A stretch of DNA of 64,000 nucleotides. Source: Fennellomyces sp. T-0311. Lineage: Eukaryota; Mucoromycota; Mucoromycetes; Mucorales; Lichtheimiaceae. The stretch is from contig JALLLT010000078.1 in NCBI GenBank assembly GCA_025266875.1, positions 41,879-105,878 on the forward strand, given 5' to 3'. A model generated the notes under the pieces. That model was not told the origin of the DNA. It saw only the letters and a program-made list of their open reading frames with translations, and did not search any database. Positions 24,326-38,702 of the stretch are shown here, in pieces (the stretch's first letter is position 1; each line of letters begins with the position of its first letter). The position numbers and the translations under genes were made by a program.

Positions 24326-25817
24326 TATGTTTTTTTTAGAAAACAAAAAAACAAAATGAGAGTAGAAAGGAGAAGAAGTATAAAAGCGGAAGAAGGTTCG
24401 TTGGGCAGCCAGCCTTAGGAATATTCCACGGATTTCGAACTCTATTGTACAGAACAGTTACACAAATTCTGGGTTACCTAAATAAGAAGTTCCTCCAGCT
24501 TCCATTGAATGCTAGAAAATAAAGCACTGCGCCCTTTAAACCTACGGAAGTTTCCACATATGGTCTGCATATACTTCCAATGTACATAGCTCTGGTAAAC
24601 AGATACGACTCTTCTTGCCCTAAAACCGATTTATTCATCTTACATGCTTTCAAATCCGCTCAAATATCAAGAGCTAGTTAGCATCGTGTGCAACCTAGTA
24701 TATTCTGGAAGGTTTGCCTTATAAAGTATATATAAAGTGCACTGGTTACGGCCATAGGTGCATTATGCGCGGACTTGGCAGCGGTGCTGATAGTTAATAC
24801 GCTTACATTCGTCGTACAACGGATGACAGTTTTCGGATTAGTTTGATAGTGCGCCTGTATACACTTGATCGTCTATAGGGGCAAGTGAGTACTGTCTCTA
24901 TCACGTCGTCGTGGGAAGTCAGGAGAGAAGATAACGATATAGGAGCTTAAAAGGAGACAAGATTATTTATGTATCACCGGGCTAATATCTCGGAACAAGT
25001 GTCTTTTTGCCGGAGTAAAAAGAGTAGTTGGTTACAAACATTAAGGATTGTTTCTGGTGGACTTATTGAGCGACACACAGAGGGCAGGTCCATGCATAGT
25101 GTCAAGTGATAGGCTGTCGCTGCACGTGATAAACAGATGCGTCCAGATCCAACTCCAGATCCCATTTCAGAAGTGGTTCCGGAATCCGGTGGTGTCACCA
25201 AGATCCTGTTATATGTCTTACAGCAACAGCTTTATAAAGTACCCGGATCCATGGATCATCAAAGAACATTTTTATTTTTGTGATGGTGTCATTTTACCTC
25301 CATCACGGCGGCGATACGGCATGTTTTTATAGAAGCGACAATATTTACCAAATAACAGTATGCTCGTACAGTATATCCTTGACTCGATCAAATAATATAG
25401 ACCACCACATGCCATTGAATCTGCGAAAGACATAATATATCTAGATTTGGTTGCTAAAAAAAATGATGGCCCGTGTAGAGTTTGTGCTCATGTCTCCGCA
25501 TCGTTGGACTGTATTGGAAGGTACTTTAAATTGAGAAGTAACCCGATGATGAATGAATGAATAGTAGCATAATGGTAGAATAACTTCAGCTTAGTATCAA
25601 TGCTGTAAACACCATAGTCTGTTTTTAGTTCGACAAATCCCCTTCAACAATCTGTCGAAACCAAGGGTATCTACCCTGTTACCATGCATCATCATGCCAA
25701 TTATACACTGATGAATGAAAACGCCACCTTCCACATTGCGGCATCTGAAATACATAAGCGTCTTGCAGCCGTGGACGAGTCCTTTTGCTGATTATAGATA
25801 CAAAGAAAAAAGAGAGA
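24326..25817. other. Intergenic, upstream regions of HSF-type gene and UBP8
   Basis: Two genes diverge from this 1.5 kb interval. Only short frames without protein features are seen (25048-25332 plus strand is the longest, 94 codons). No RNA gene was recognised. Confidence 0.5.
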
Positions 25818-28200
25818 ATGTCGAGCCTGTCACCACATCAGCAATCTCTCGGCTTGACCGATTCACCAATGTCGTCATTGTCGTCACCATCGTCACCTAG
25901 TTTCCCGGACGGTTTCACGTCCTCGTCAAATCGCAACCCTCGAACGACAGTGTACGATATATTGCATAGTACTGACAACCCATCCGAATTCTACGGTGAA
26001 CACAGAGAGCAACAGTCGCTTACCACTGCAGGCTGTGCCCACCTTGCTCTGCTCAAAAAGCAACGTAAACGGGCAATGGAGGATGATGTGGTTATTGATG
26101 ACGATGATCGGTGGGATTTATTTAACAGTTATCGGTCACTGGTTCGTTATTCCCTCGCTTGGCATAAAAGTCGAAGGCAGCTGTCGTCAGGCGCGACGAA
26201 CGATAGAAAACGGAAGCAATACAAGGAGGTAAGGGTGAAAGAATTGCATTGAAACAGCTTGACCTTATATATAAGCAGCTTCCACTTCCTCAATGTTCAA
26301 AGTGTCACGACCCATTAGCTCGTTCGCATATCTGTCTCCATTGTATCTATATGGGGTGCTGGCGTAAAGATCATATGCGGGATCATATGAAGGAGAAAGG
26401 ACACAATTTCGGTATACGCGAGTGGTAATGGCATCGTTGAGTTGTATCTAATGTATAGCGTCTATGTAGCAATGGATTTCACCCACAGGACACTCTACTG
26501 TTACGAGTGCAGCGATTATGTCTACGATAACGAACTGAATGACTTGATTGTGCGACAAGAGACCATCCAGAGTGAATCAAGTATGGCCAAATTCCTCTTT
26601 CTCTGCCTTGAGGATTGACATATGTATGTTTCCAGGGCGACGTAAACGTGTACGAACAAATAACACAAGCTGGGAGCCAACGAGTCAGGATATCAATGCG
26701 ATTGTCAAGAACTCGACGGTCGCGTCTTGTCAGGGTATCCGCGGGTTATGCAATATGGGCAACACATGTTTCATGAACGTTATCCTGCAAAGCTTTGTAC
26801 ACAATCCACTCCTCAAAGCTTACTTTTTAAGTGATCAGCATAGCCCCGGCCGATGCAACAACAAGTTTTGTTTGTGTTGTGAGATGGACAACTTGTTTGC
26901 ACAGGTCAGTTTTGGCTGAATGGGCGTCGCTGTGTTTCTTATTGGTACTGGGCGCAGATATACTCTGGGAAAAAGGAACCATACGCCCCGTGTCACTTCT
27001 TGCAGTCCATGTGGATGAGTCTGAAGGAGCTTGCAGGCTATGCGCAACAAGATGCCCATGAATTCTTTATCAGCGCACTCAACAATATCCACGCGGGTTG
27101 TGAGGGCCATTCCATGTCAACAAACTGTACCTGTATTGTGCACAGAACTTTTGCCGGATTGCTGCAGTCGAATGTTACTTGCTTGAAGTGCGGCAACGTT
27201 ACAAGCACATTTGATCCGATGCTCGACATTAGTCTCAGTTTACGATCAGTCGAAAAAAAGAAGAAAACTCCACTGGGATCAAATAATGTCAAGGTAGCAG
27301 CAGCAGCAACAGCAGGCGGCAACAGCAGCAATTCGCAACAACATACTAACAACAGCACTGTTACACCTGTACGGCGGACAAAGCAAGGCAATACTCTAAT
27401 GGACTGTCTTGACCGGTAGATATGAGTCATTGACGATAGAATGTTAGCTAAAGTGTTATCAACCGAAATAGGTATACGCTACCCGAAAAGCTAGGCCCTA
27501 AGGAGTACAGCTGCAGCAAATGCGGTAATACGTTTCAAGTAGGGCATCATTCATTGGATTTATGCAGTCAGTAACCGCATTACAACAGGAAGCAACTAAG
27601 CAGCTATCAGTAAAACGACTTCCGCCTGTCCTGAGTTTCCAGCTTAAACGATTCGAACACGGCGCGTCTACAAGCAAAATCGAGGCCAAGATTAAGTTTC
27701 CTGTTGAGTTGGATATGACGCCTTACACAACACAGGGGAAGCAGCAACAGAAGAACAGCAAGAGTGCTCCGTAAGTATAGAGGGTAGTGATATATCGAGC
27801 ACGCAGAGTAACAGTAACGTCTCCAAAAGTCTCTTGGATAGCTCCAACATGTATACCTTGTTTGCAGTAATCAATCATCAGGGCAAAATAGACTCTGGGC
27901 ACTACACCATGTTTTCAAAGCACCGTGGCGAGGTAAGTGCGGAAGGCACAGCGGTGGTATGGCAACTAACGGGCTGCTTCCAACCAGTGGTTCAAGTTTG
28001 AAGACCACAACGTCACGACAACATTTCAGAGAGATGTGTTGGACAGTAAAGCGTAAGTGATAGCAACATAAGAGCATTGTTTCTCGGTAACGTGGGAAGA
28101 AGATTGATTCATTGTTGTTTTTAGATACATGTGCTTTTACATTAAAAAATCATTAGAATATGAGAGCTCGCTAGACGATGAGTTGTTTGAATACAAATGA
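25818..28200 (+). CDS. UBP8: Ubp8/USP22-type ubiquitin carboxyl-terminal hydrolase (SAGA deubiquitinase)
   Basis: Removes ubiquitin from histone H2B as part of SAGA in the nucleus. Ten exons: 25818-26228, 26258-26424, 26489-26580, 26636-26904, 26958-27415, 27472-27538, 27589-27770, 27830-27932, 27988-28052 and 28125-28200, total 629 residues. A ZnF-UBP domain (CSKCHDPLARSHICLHC, GCWRKDH, HNFGIREW, LYCYEC) precedes the USP domain. The Cys box is GLCNMGNTCFMN; further landmarks are YAQQDAHEF, zinc-knuckle CLKCGNVTSTF, VLSFQLKRFEH, and the His box INHQGKIDSGHYTMF. The layout matches USP22/Ubp8 closely, including QEATKQLSVKRLPPV. It has an additional N-terminal Ser/Pro-rich tail and a Gln/Asn/Ala-rich insert near 27290-27370. 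The start is the first ATG of the open frame. The gene converges on the APQ12-like gene, with 64 bases between the stops. Confidence 0.94.
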
Positions 28201-28264
28201 AACACATGTCAGAAGGGGATTTACAATTTACAAGAGACTAAGTACTGTTTCGGGATGCTGGTTT

Positions 28265-28750
28265 TTACGGGTGGTAGACATACTGTTGCTGGTCAGTGTG
28301 TTGAAAGCCTGGCTGATCCTGGTGCTGTATCCACTGACCAAACGCGTTCTGCAACATTGGAAACTCGTAATATTGTTGAATAAACGCAAGCACCAACCCA
28401 ACCATGGCAACGATCAGCGAGAAGCGAATGAACCCATACACCACGCGTACCACCGAGCGCACCAGGGCAGAAACGACGCTGAACACAACATAAAAGACGA
28501 TCAATGCCAAAAGCACCGGTACAATGTTGGCCTGGATGGGGAGCTGCGATAATGTTTGAAAGAATTGTTGCAAAGCTGGAGGAGCATAGCCGAATGCACT
28601 GGCAAGCATATTCGAAAGCACCCTCTGGATATACTCGGGCGGAGGAACAGGGACGTTCACCTGACGCAATTGCTCGTAGCAAAACACGTAGATTTTGCCT
28701 AGCGATTCGAGGGCAATCACGCTGGCATTGCTTACAGTGGTTGTTTCCAT
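28265..28750 (-). CDS. APQ12: Apq12-like nuclear envelope/pore assembly protein
   Basis: Single exon, 161 residues. A soluble N-terminal part (PEYIQRVLSNMLASAFGYAP) is followed by two adjoining hydrophobic segments, NIVPVLLALIVFYVVFSVVS and FSLIVAMVGLVLAFI, and a short Gln/Tyr-rich tail. The size, the paired membrane helices and the arginine between them (VRSVVRVVYGFIR) fit the fungal Apq12 family, whose members sit in the ER/nuclear envelope and affect pore assembly and membrane lipid balance. The assignment is by general resemblance, so treat the name as probable. It is tail-to-tail with UBP8. Confidence 0.72.
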   Translation of the reverse strand: METTTVSNASVIALESLGKIYVFCYEQLRQVNVPVPPPEYIQRVLSNMLASAFGYAPPALQQFFQTLSQLPIQANIVPVLLALIVFYVVFSVVSALVRSVVRVVYGFIRFSLIVAMVGLVLAFIQQYYEFPMLQNAFGQWIQHQDQPGFQHTDQQQYVYHP

Positions 28751-28892
28751 TGGCTTCGCACGAAGAAAAAAAGTTAAAAAAAAAGCAAAAAGGGGGGGCG
28801 GGAGCTAGAACGAATGCATGTGTTACTGTTTGTATTATTTAAGGTTCCACTAAGAAGACACAAAGCTCAGCTTGATACTGAATCAAGCCCTT

Positions 28893-31510
<2,618 letters not shown>

Positions 31511-32588
31511 TTTTAACTGTACAAAGAGCAAGATCCAACTTTGAAACTCCTTCTCCTCATTATAAATGTTAGTTATCTATCATCAATGAACTTACTCAAG
31601 CAACTTGATCAAAACCAGAATAATAGGCTAAACGCTTAGAGTCACTGGATTGAGTTTATGGATAGCATTAGCGTTGCCCTACGAGTTTCTTAAATGGTAA
31701 CCAAGCTAATGTCTCTAAGCTTGCGTCCTGCATCACTATCAACACAGATTTTCCGAAAAGGCAAGTCGGCTCATCAATAATCCACCAAAGTATGAGTAAT
31801 AGAGATAGATCTTTTACTCTACTCACCTCTTCTCTACACACTTCCATTATCTACAACTCAAATTCGATTCCAGCAGTTGCAAAAGTAACGAAGGGGACAT
31901 CGTATTAATAGCAACCAGACAGCATGTAGCTGGAATTTTAGTACTACTCCCAATACCGGTGTCGTTTTGTGTACAATAGCAACTTTATATAACGATACGG
32001 TGGTGTAGCCCAAACTTTACCGTTACTTAAAATGGGACTTACCAGTGATTACCGTTTTGGTGCACTAAAAATTGTATCGTTATATCGAATTACCGTTAAA
32101 AAAAATATCATTATATGAAGCGGCCACCGTAGACCAATTTAGGTGAAAGACATGCGCCTTGATTATCAAGCGCATTGAAGTAACACTAAAATACGTACTG
32201 ATACTCTTACGTATCCATGATAACGCGTATTTCCTGTTCGCCATATGTAGCAAACGACTAAACACGTACTTACCAAAGCCATGATATTGTTGTAAACCTT
32301 TTCGCTTGTAATGAACTGCGCGATAAACTCAATGACGTTTGCAAAATAGAGCCACCATTTATTCTCTTTGTCTCCTCCATCATCACCACCGTACCAGCAT
32401 TAAGTAAAAGCTTTTAAGAGCGCATACCTAACGACCAAGGCAAACAGTACAGAAAAGATGAATAATTAGAATATACTCTGTGTCAATATACGTAATTTCT
32501 CTTTTAAAAATATAGGCCATTTTGTATGTACATCCTTCTCAAGTGAAGGTGATATCTATATACAAAAATGAAAACAAGGCCGATGGCC
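31511..32588. other. Intergenic between PUF and SNF1 genes
   Basis: Upstream of SNF1 and downstream of the PUF gene. No supported gene. A nearby pair of imperfect words (AACGATACGG, TACCGTTACTT, TACCGTTAAAA around 31990-32100) gives weak repetition only. Confidence 0.5.
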
Positions 32589-35191
32589 CTAATCAGCATT
32601 ATGTTCACGATTCTCTTCAGTAGTTAACTCCTCGTCATCGTCGACGAGTGGCAAAATCTTTTCGACCTCTGCAAAATAGGAAGAGAAAGGTAAGTCAATC
32701 CACTTTTTCGCATTTTTGTCTTTTGGTTCATCAACATACTCAAGAGAAGATGGCGTCCGTATGTGTAGCGCTTCAACGATTGCATGTGTGGCTTGATCTT
32801 GCTAACAAGTAAACCACGTTGACCATCGTCGACAACATCTAGCATTTTCTGTACAACGTAGTTGGCATATTGGTCCTTCATCATAGTGACGAGAGGGCAT
32901 GAGCTAGAAAATACCTTAGGTTAACCCAATTGTTCCAGTTTACGGGAGATTATACAAATTACCCATCTTGGCGGTTCTGTAGAACCTCTTCAATTAGCGC
33001 CTGGCGCTCTTCCTTCGAACCATAATCAACGCATTTCTCTACAACGTTGCTCGCAAACTTATGTTTGCTCAGTTGCAACACTTGTCCCCGGATCTTGTTG
33101 ATGATGGATGCTTTGTCCTCAGGCTTTCCACGTTCGAGAATGTGCTGGATAACCTGATAAACATTGTCAGTGTCGGTTCATATAACAAATCATGTACACT
33201 TACATAGTTTCCATATTGATCCTGGACGAGCTGACCAGTACACCGGTCCAATTCATCAAGAAGCGGGCCCTGTAAGATATAACTGTAGGTAACGATCCAG
33301 AAAAATTGTGCATTTAAGACTTACGGTTTGAATTTCTGTGCAGTGCTCAAACATGCGTTGGATCACTCGGCAACCATATGGATGCGTAGCCAAGTTATAC
33401 ACTTGACCATGGAAACCATCGATAATAAATTGGATATGCTTTGCAGGAACCCGCTCTATTGCCTATATCCCGAGGTCACTTTCTATTACTTTCACTCACG
33501 TATATAATCAAGCTAACCTTTTGGATGACATGGTTACCATTCTGGTCTTTAATACATTTCAACACGCATCCGTTGAGTTCGCTCACGAGACGTGCTTGTT
33601 GTTCGGTCAAAACGTGCTCTAATGCCTACACACAAAAGTAGGAATTAACCATCAGGTTAACCTTTGCTCTGCTTTTACCTTTTGTACAACACGGCAGCCA
33701 TACATTTGCAAAGACAGTGAAACCACATGACCTTCCATCTGTTTGGCCAGAATGGTCTTCTGAGCCTGGTTACCATGCTCGAAGAACTTTTGCAATACGT
33801 AATTGCCAAAAACATCTGTCATGAGCTGAAGCGCATTGGGCAACACTTCCTCGAAAACCATTTGCTTTTCCTCGCTGTTGGCCGTCTCAAGCTTTTGCTG
33901 AATGAATCGTGATCCATGCTGATCCCCGCTGAATTCAACAATGTGACCAGCAATATCCTATCAAACGAAAAAACACACCAATCATAAGCAAATAAAGAAA
34001 GGTTATGTTCACACGCAAAATTACCTTAAGCTCATATTTTTTACTCTTTGAGTTTCTGAACTCTTCGAGCAAAGGACTACGGATGCTCAGCGTCATGTCT
34101 TGCGGTGTTGGTTGAGTTCGTAAAGCATCTTGGGCAAGTGCTCTTGATCGGCCGATGTTATGCGTTCCATAATTCTGCATTTGTTGTTGGAGCAATAGCT
34201 GTTGCCTAGCAGCCAATAGTTGCTGCTGCTGTTGTTGAATCAGAATTTGTTGTTGCTGCATTTGAAGAGCACGTATTTTCTTGTCGCTCATATCTGTTAG
34301 CGCAGGATCGTTGAACCCCAAACCAGGATCAACTACTCCATTAGGACCAAATCTCTGACCACCTGATGCGTCACACAAGTTTAATCGCATTGCACAAAAA
34401 AAATACATTTACCATACCTGTTTGCCTGTTACTAGATGGCCAGCGTTGATAGTTGGGATCGAATACCGGGGTATCTGATGTTTCACTAATGTGATCGTGG
34501 GCAGAAGAAGGTCTCGAGAACTGTTGGAATTGTTGAAGCTGTTGATATATCTGCGTTCCTTCGTTGTAGAGTGCATCGTCATAGAACCCAGATTGTGGAT
34601 GTTGTTGCAAGCGTACAGCTTGTTGTTGTAAAAATCGTGCTTGGTCCATCATGTTGATATCTTCGGGCTAAAAGGAAATGGTGAGAAAAGATGACGAAAT
34701 ATATTGCTCTGTGGGATACACAAAGGATTCCAGAAGGAAAGTTTACCTTGTCTCGTAAGCCAAAGGATGCAAATTGTCTTGCCATCATCTCCTCCTCAGT
34801 CATGTTTGCATAGTCCAATTCATCGTATTTGCCAAGGTGACGACCAGGAGGGGTGGAATTGGAACGAGCAGGTGGTGGTGTCGAGAACTTGTTCTGTAAG
34901 GGCGGAGAAATGGCACGCAATGCATGCACACGTGCGGCACTAGGACCACGACCAGCATACTGTCCAGAACTATCATCCATTGACATTTGGAGCGATGCCG
35001 ATATATGCTCATTCATACTATCTTCGTTGGATCGCTGAAGTGATGGCAATGAAGCATACGACGCATCTCTGTTTTGGCCAACAAATAGGCCTTCGTAGTT
35101 TGCCATTCCGTTAAGCATGTTCTCCATATCGTTGACGCTATCATCCGAGTCAAGAGTGGATGATCCAGCGTTTCGTAGTCGAGACTGATGT

Positions 35192-35253
<62 letters not shown>

Positions 35254-36174
35254 AAGTGCATACAGAGGTGACGGTGTACGCGGGAAATCCTGTATGTATA
35301 TGCAAAGATCAGCAAAAAAAAATGCCCACTCACTCTTTTTTCTTCATGCAGGAGTAGCAAAAGGATCTACCTCTTGAATCAGATCAACAAGATTCCTTCC
35401 ACGTCGAGCGGAAGACGACGCTCCGGTGATGTCATTCGTATCCGCGGCTCTAAGGCCAGACTTTCCATTATACCGTGATCCCTGCTGCGAGACAGGTACT
35501 TCTATATCGAAAAACGGCTGAGCACATCGCACAAGCAAAACATATGTCTGTCCATACCAGCATCTTTCCACAACTGCCATGATTGACCAGGCTCATATGC
35601 GGGTGGAGGGAGTCGTGGATCGAGCCTTGAATGCTCATGGTAGTATTTCAAATATTCCGGATCGTGCCGCGGATCAGCCGGGCTTGCAAAGCTGTCTACG
35701 GATGTGCTGTTGCTGTTCGCACGTTGAGCGAGCACCTGGGTGGGTGGTGCGCTACTCGATCGATTATAGTACTGATCATCTGGAAACAGTCCCGTACGTC
35801 CGCTAGGCGATCCCATCATATCATACTCGTAATCCAACTTGCCATGAAGAAGCGCTGCCAGCTACGATACAAGCATGCGTAAGAATGTGAGGTTACACAA
35901 CTCGTTGAAACCTGTCTCGTTCCCAAGGAGACAAAACGCAAAAAGCCCACACACACGCACACACACGCACACATATATACACGCAACCATGGGTATATAT
36001 GTACATATAAAACACAAAGGCGTGTCATGTCTCCCAATGCTCTCATGTGTATATGAATCCATCAAAACAAAAAAAAGTCAAATGTCTTACCTGACCCTGC
36101 GGCTGGTTTTTCGCTTTCGGTTGATGCAAATCGGATTTCTGCGCGGTAGGCGACATGGATTGGCGTGGCAACAT
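32589..36174 (-). CDS. Pumilio/PUF-family RNA-binding protein
   Basis: Binds 3'UTR elements and represses or localises mRNAs. Thirteen exons read right to left: 36091-36174, 35558-35861, 35371-35501, 34747-35289, 34418-34667, 34025-34362, 33679-33957, 33518-33625, 33325-33462, 33204-33269, 32963-33153, 32740-32903 and 32589-32668, giving 891 residues. The N-terminal 550 residues are low complexity with two Gln-rich tracts. The C-terminal PUM homology domain starts near [20 protein letters not shown] and shows eight repeats, with core triplets such as GSRFIQ, GNYVLQ, GCRVVQ, GNHVIQ, GCRVIQ, GNYVIQ, ASNVVE and ANYVVQ. These are the Puf3/Pumilio-type side chains expected to read a UGUANAUA-like site. 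The first ATG of the open 5' exon (36174) is used; a further upstream exon cannot be excluded. Confidence 0.95.
35195..35252 (-). repeat. CAG-type polyglutamine tract in PUF gene
   Basis: On the coding strand nearly pure CAG/CAA codons encode about 18 Gln in a row. The plus strand reads as TTG/CTG repeats. It lies in the exon 34747-35289 and is likely length-variable between strains. Confidence 0.9.
35949..35985. repeat. CA/CG dinucleotide-rich microsatellite in a PUF intron
   Basis: Alternating ACACAC and GCACAC words followed by ATATATAC, located in the first intron of the PUF gene (35862-36090). Confidence 0.8.
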
Positions 36175-36746
36175 CTGGACTGATGAATGCGAATTACTAC
36201 AGACGTAGCTTTGTCTTTCTCCGTCTCGAAAGCTGCAATGCAAGAATAGCAAGCCAGCGTTGCTGCTAAATTAAATTGCACCAAGGGCTGCCAGACAACG
36301 GAGTGCTTTGACGAAGTGTCGTTCAACCAGCGACTATGAATGTGACTTGTATCAGCAAGGTAGCAGTGCGGACCTTTTCCTTGTTCTTTTTTTTGCCTCA
36401 ATTCTTTGACACACGGCATAAGCATATGATACATAGAAACACTAATGAAACATGGTCGTGATGCTTCAATACCTTCTATCAGTTCACTAATACGGGTATT
36501 GCATTGCTGATCTCCTTTGAATTTATTCGTGATCCCGCTCGTAACTAAGGATTCATTCTAGACTGACAACATTGACTCGAATGGTAACCGAGGTATGCCA
36601 CTGGTTTTCGACCTTGTACTTAGTGCCGTCGAAATGCTTACAAATTGTATAATATTAGATAAAATTACAAATGGGGATAGCAACCCGTAAGTGCGCTTGC
36701 TGTCCTGAGAGTGTTTCAAGATCAAGAGGCTCACACGTATAGCAGG
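36175..36746. promoter_or_regulatory. Divergent upstream region of PUF and the SQ/TQ-rich gene
   Basis: Both neighbours point away from this interval. The frame of the right-hand gene stays open back to about 36711 without an ATG, so an upstream exon may be hidden here; I could not find a convincing donor-acceptor pair. Confidence 0.45.
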
Positions 36747-37214
36747 ATGTACGAGTTAGCGAAGGCTACATTCTCTTCGGAAGTCGGTCCCGGTGTTGAT
36801 TTTGACGATTTTCTTGACAAAGCGACGCAAAAGTTGAGTGATATATTAGACAAGAAGAGAGACACCAAAGTTTCCGCAACCATATCAAGTAATTGGAAGA
36901 TGTGGGTCAGCCAAAAACCACAATCACAGCGGTCGACCCAACAGGAAACACAACTCTCAACACAACAATCATCGCAAGTCCCAACTCAATTCAGCACACA
37001 ATTCTCGACACAATTCAGCACAGAGTTTTCAACCCAGGAAAGCACACAATTCTCAACTCTGGATAGCACACAGTTTTCGACGCAAGTTTCAACTCAAGAG
37101 ATGACTCAACCTGAAGAACCTCTCGATATTTTTGCCTCTCAAACATCAGAAGCTGCCCCACCGCCGAAAAAGAAGGCAAAGAAGAAGAAGAAGTTTACGC
37201 CTGGATTTATGTAA
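36747..37214 (+). CDS. Unknown protein with SQ/TQ cluster and C-terminal Lys-rich tail (5' end uncertain)
   Basis: At least 155 residues from the first in-frame ATG (MYELAKATFSSEVG). The frame is open for 12 more codons upstream (VFQDQEAHTYSR), so a 5' exon may be missing. A short helical-looking start (VDFDDFLDKATQKLSDILDKK) leads to a run of about 75 residues built from STQ units (for example QFSTQFSTQ, ESTQFST) with about 15 SQ or TQ dipeptides. Such SQ/TQ cluster domains are preferred targets of ATM/ATR-type kinases. It ends with PPPKKKAKKKKKFTPGFM, a likely nuclear localisation signal. No known family recognised. A nuclear role in DNA-damage or replication signalling is inference from the cluster and tail only. 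It lies 158 bases before the IND1 start on the same strand. Confidence 0.7.
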   Translation: MYELAKATFSSEVGPGVDFDDFLDKATQKLSDILDKKRDTKVSATISSNWKMWVSQKPQSQRSTQQETQLSTQQSSQVPTQFSTQFSTQFSTEFSTQESTQFSTLDSTQFSTQVSTQEMTQPEEPLDIFASQTSEAAPPPKKKAKKKKKFTPGFM

Positions 37215-37372
37215 ACTACTGTATTTTATATATACCATCGTAACCGTCATGTACATATATCTTCCTTCATTTAATCACCATGGATACCTTATAGTCTGTG
37301 TAACTTGAAATGTGGTCAACTTTAGGTTGGTCTAGCGAATTTTGGAGGGTCTTTATTCAACAAAAATTGATC

Positions 37373-38612
37373 ATGTTGTTACGACGGGCATTTTCTTCAT
37401 GTCGTATTCTTGCCCACGAGAATCCCCTGGTACACAGTACTTGCGCTTCATCGAGCAATCGTTTACTTATATTGCATTGTTAACAGGGACTGCCGAATCA
37501 CAAGAAGGCACCTACGATTCCGCGTGCCCAAAGGGGCTTGCCCAAGAAAATGCCAATTGCTGGTGTCAAGAATGTCATTGCGGTTGCATCGGGTAAAGGA
37601 GGCGTAGGGAAGTCAACGACAGCAGGTAAGCAATTGACCCTCATGGCTTTTGCAAAGATCTGAGCGAAACGATTGAACAGTCAACATTGCACTTGCTGCT
37701 GCTGGACTCAAGAAACGCGTGGGTATTTTGGATGCTGATATATTTGGTCCTTCTATCCCTTCGTTGATGAATCTCAAGGGCGAGCCGGAGGTGACAGAGA
37801 AAGGTTTTCATCGAACATGTGGCTGAATCGGTCCTTTGTGCTAACATCGAACATACTCATAGGAGACCGATTGATGCCACTGACAAATTATGGCGTCAAG
37901 TGTATGTCGATGGGTTTTCTTGTAGATAAAGAAGCCCCCGTTGTATGGCGTGGATTGATGGTAACAAATGGTGTATATTGAAGAAGACGGAGAGCTACTG
38001 ACGAACCAACGGCACAGGTTATGAAAGCTTTACAACAATTGCTGCATCAAGTGGATTGGGGCAACTTGGATCTCCTAGTGATTGATATGCCTCCAGGTAC
38101 CGGTGATGTTCAATTGACAATTAGTCAACAAGTTGTATTGGATGGTAAGTAACCTCGGCAATTGGTTATCCAAGGGAACAAAGTTCTAAACAAATTCAGG
38201 TGCGATCATAATTTCCACTCCTCAGGATATTGCCCTTATTGACGCGGTAAAAGGAACAAATATGTTCCGTAAAGTTGATATCCCAGTGAGTGTTTTTAAA
38301 AAAAAAGAAAAATCCTGTAAACTTCCATATCATTCTGCTAAGACAAAAATGTAGATTCTGGGCATGGTTCAAAACATGTCCCTCTTTATTTGTCCGAACT
38401 GCAATCACGAGACTCATATCTTCGGTAATGATGGTGCGGTAGAGATGGCAAAAAAGATGGATATTCCTTTTCTTGGCGAGGTCCCACTCCATGCTGATAT
38501 TTGCCAATTGTCCGATGCCGGCAAACCTATTGTTGTGTCACAACCAGAAAGTGCATTCGCAGGCCATTATCGAAACATAGCTTCCAAGATCCTTGAACGT
38601 CTTAAGCCATAA
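37373..38612 (+). CDS. IND1: Mitochondrial P-loop Fe-S assembly ATPase Ind1/NUBPL
   Basis: Delivers iron-sulfur clusters for assembly of respiratory complex I. Exons 37373-37429, 37487-37625, 37681-37803, 37863-37960, 38018-38144, 38200-38285 and 38355-38612 give 295 residues. The first 19-codon exon encodes an arginine-rich presequence ([13 protein letters not shown]) running into HENPLGLP, which matches the family. Landmarks: [18 protein letters not shown], deviant Walker [51 protein letters not shown], and the CPNC motif in the C-terminal part that carries the shared cluster. The start is set by the presequence and the in-frame junction. Presence implies the organism keeps complex I. Confidence 0.95.
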
Positions 38613-38702
38613 TAAAGTGCTTCCAATGTATGCTTTGTTTTATTAAATTGTGTAATAGTAAGGTTGATGAACAAATAGAAAAAAAGATATTGTGAAACAT
38701 CA

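Noticed and set aside
35160..35357. Plus-strand frame with an alternating Val/Ala run
   Set aside because: Antisense of the CAG repeat in the PUF gene.
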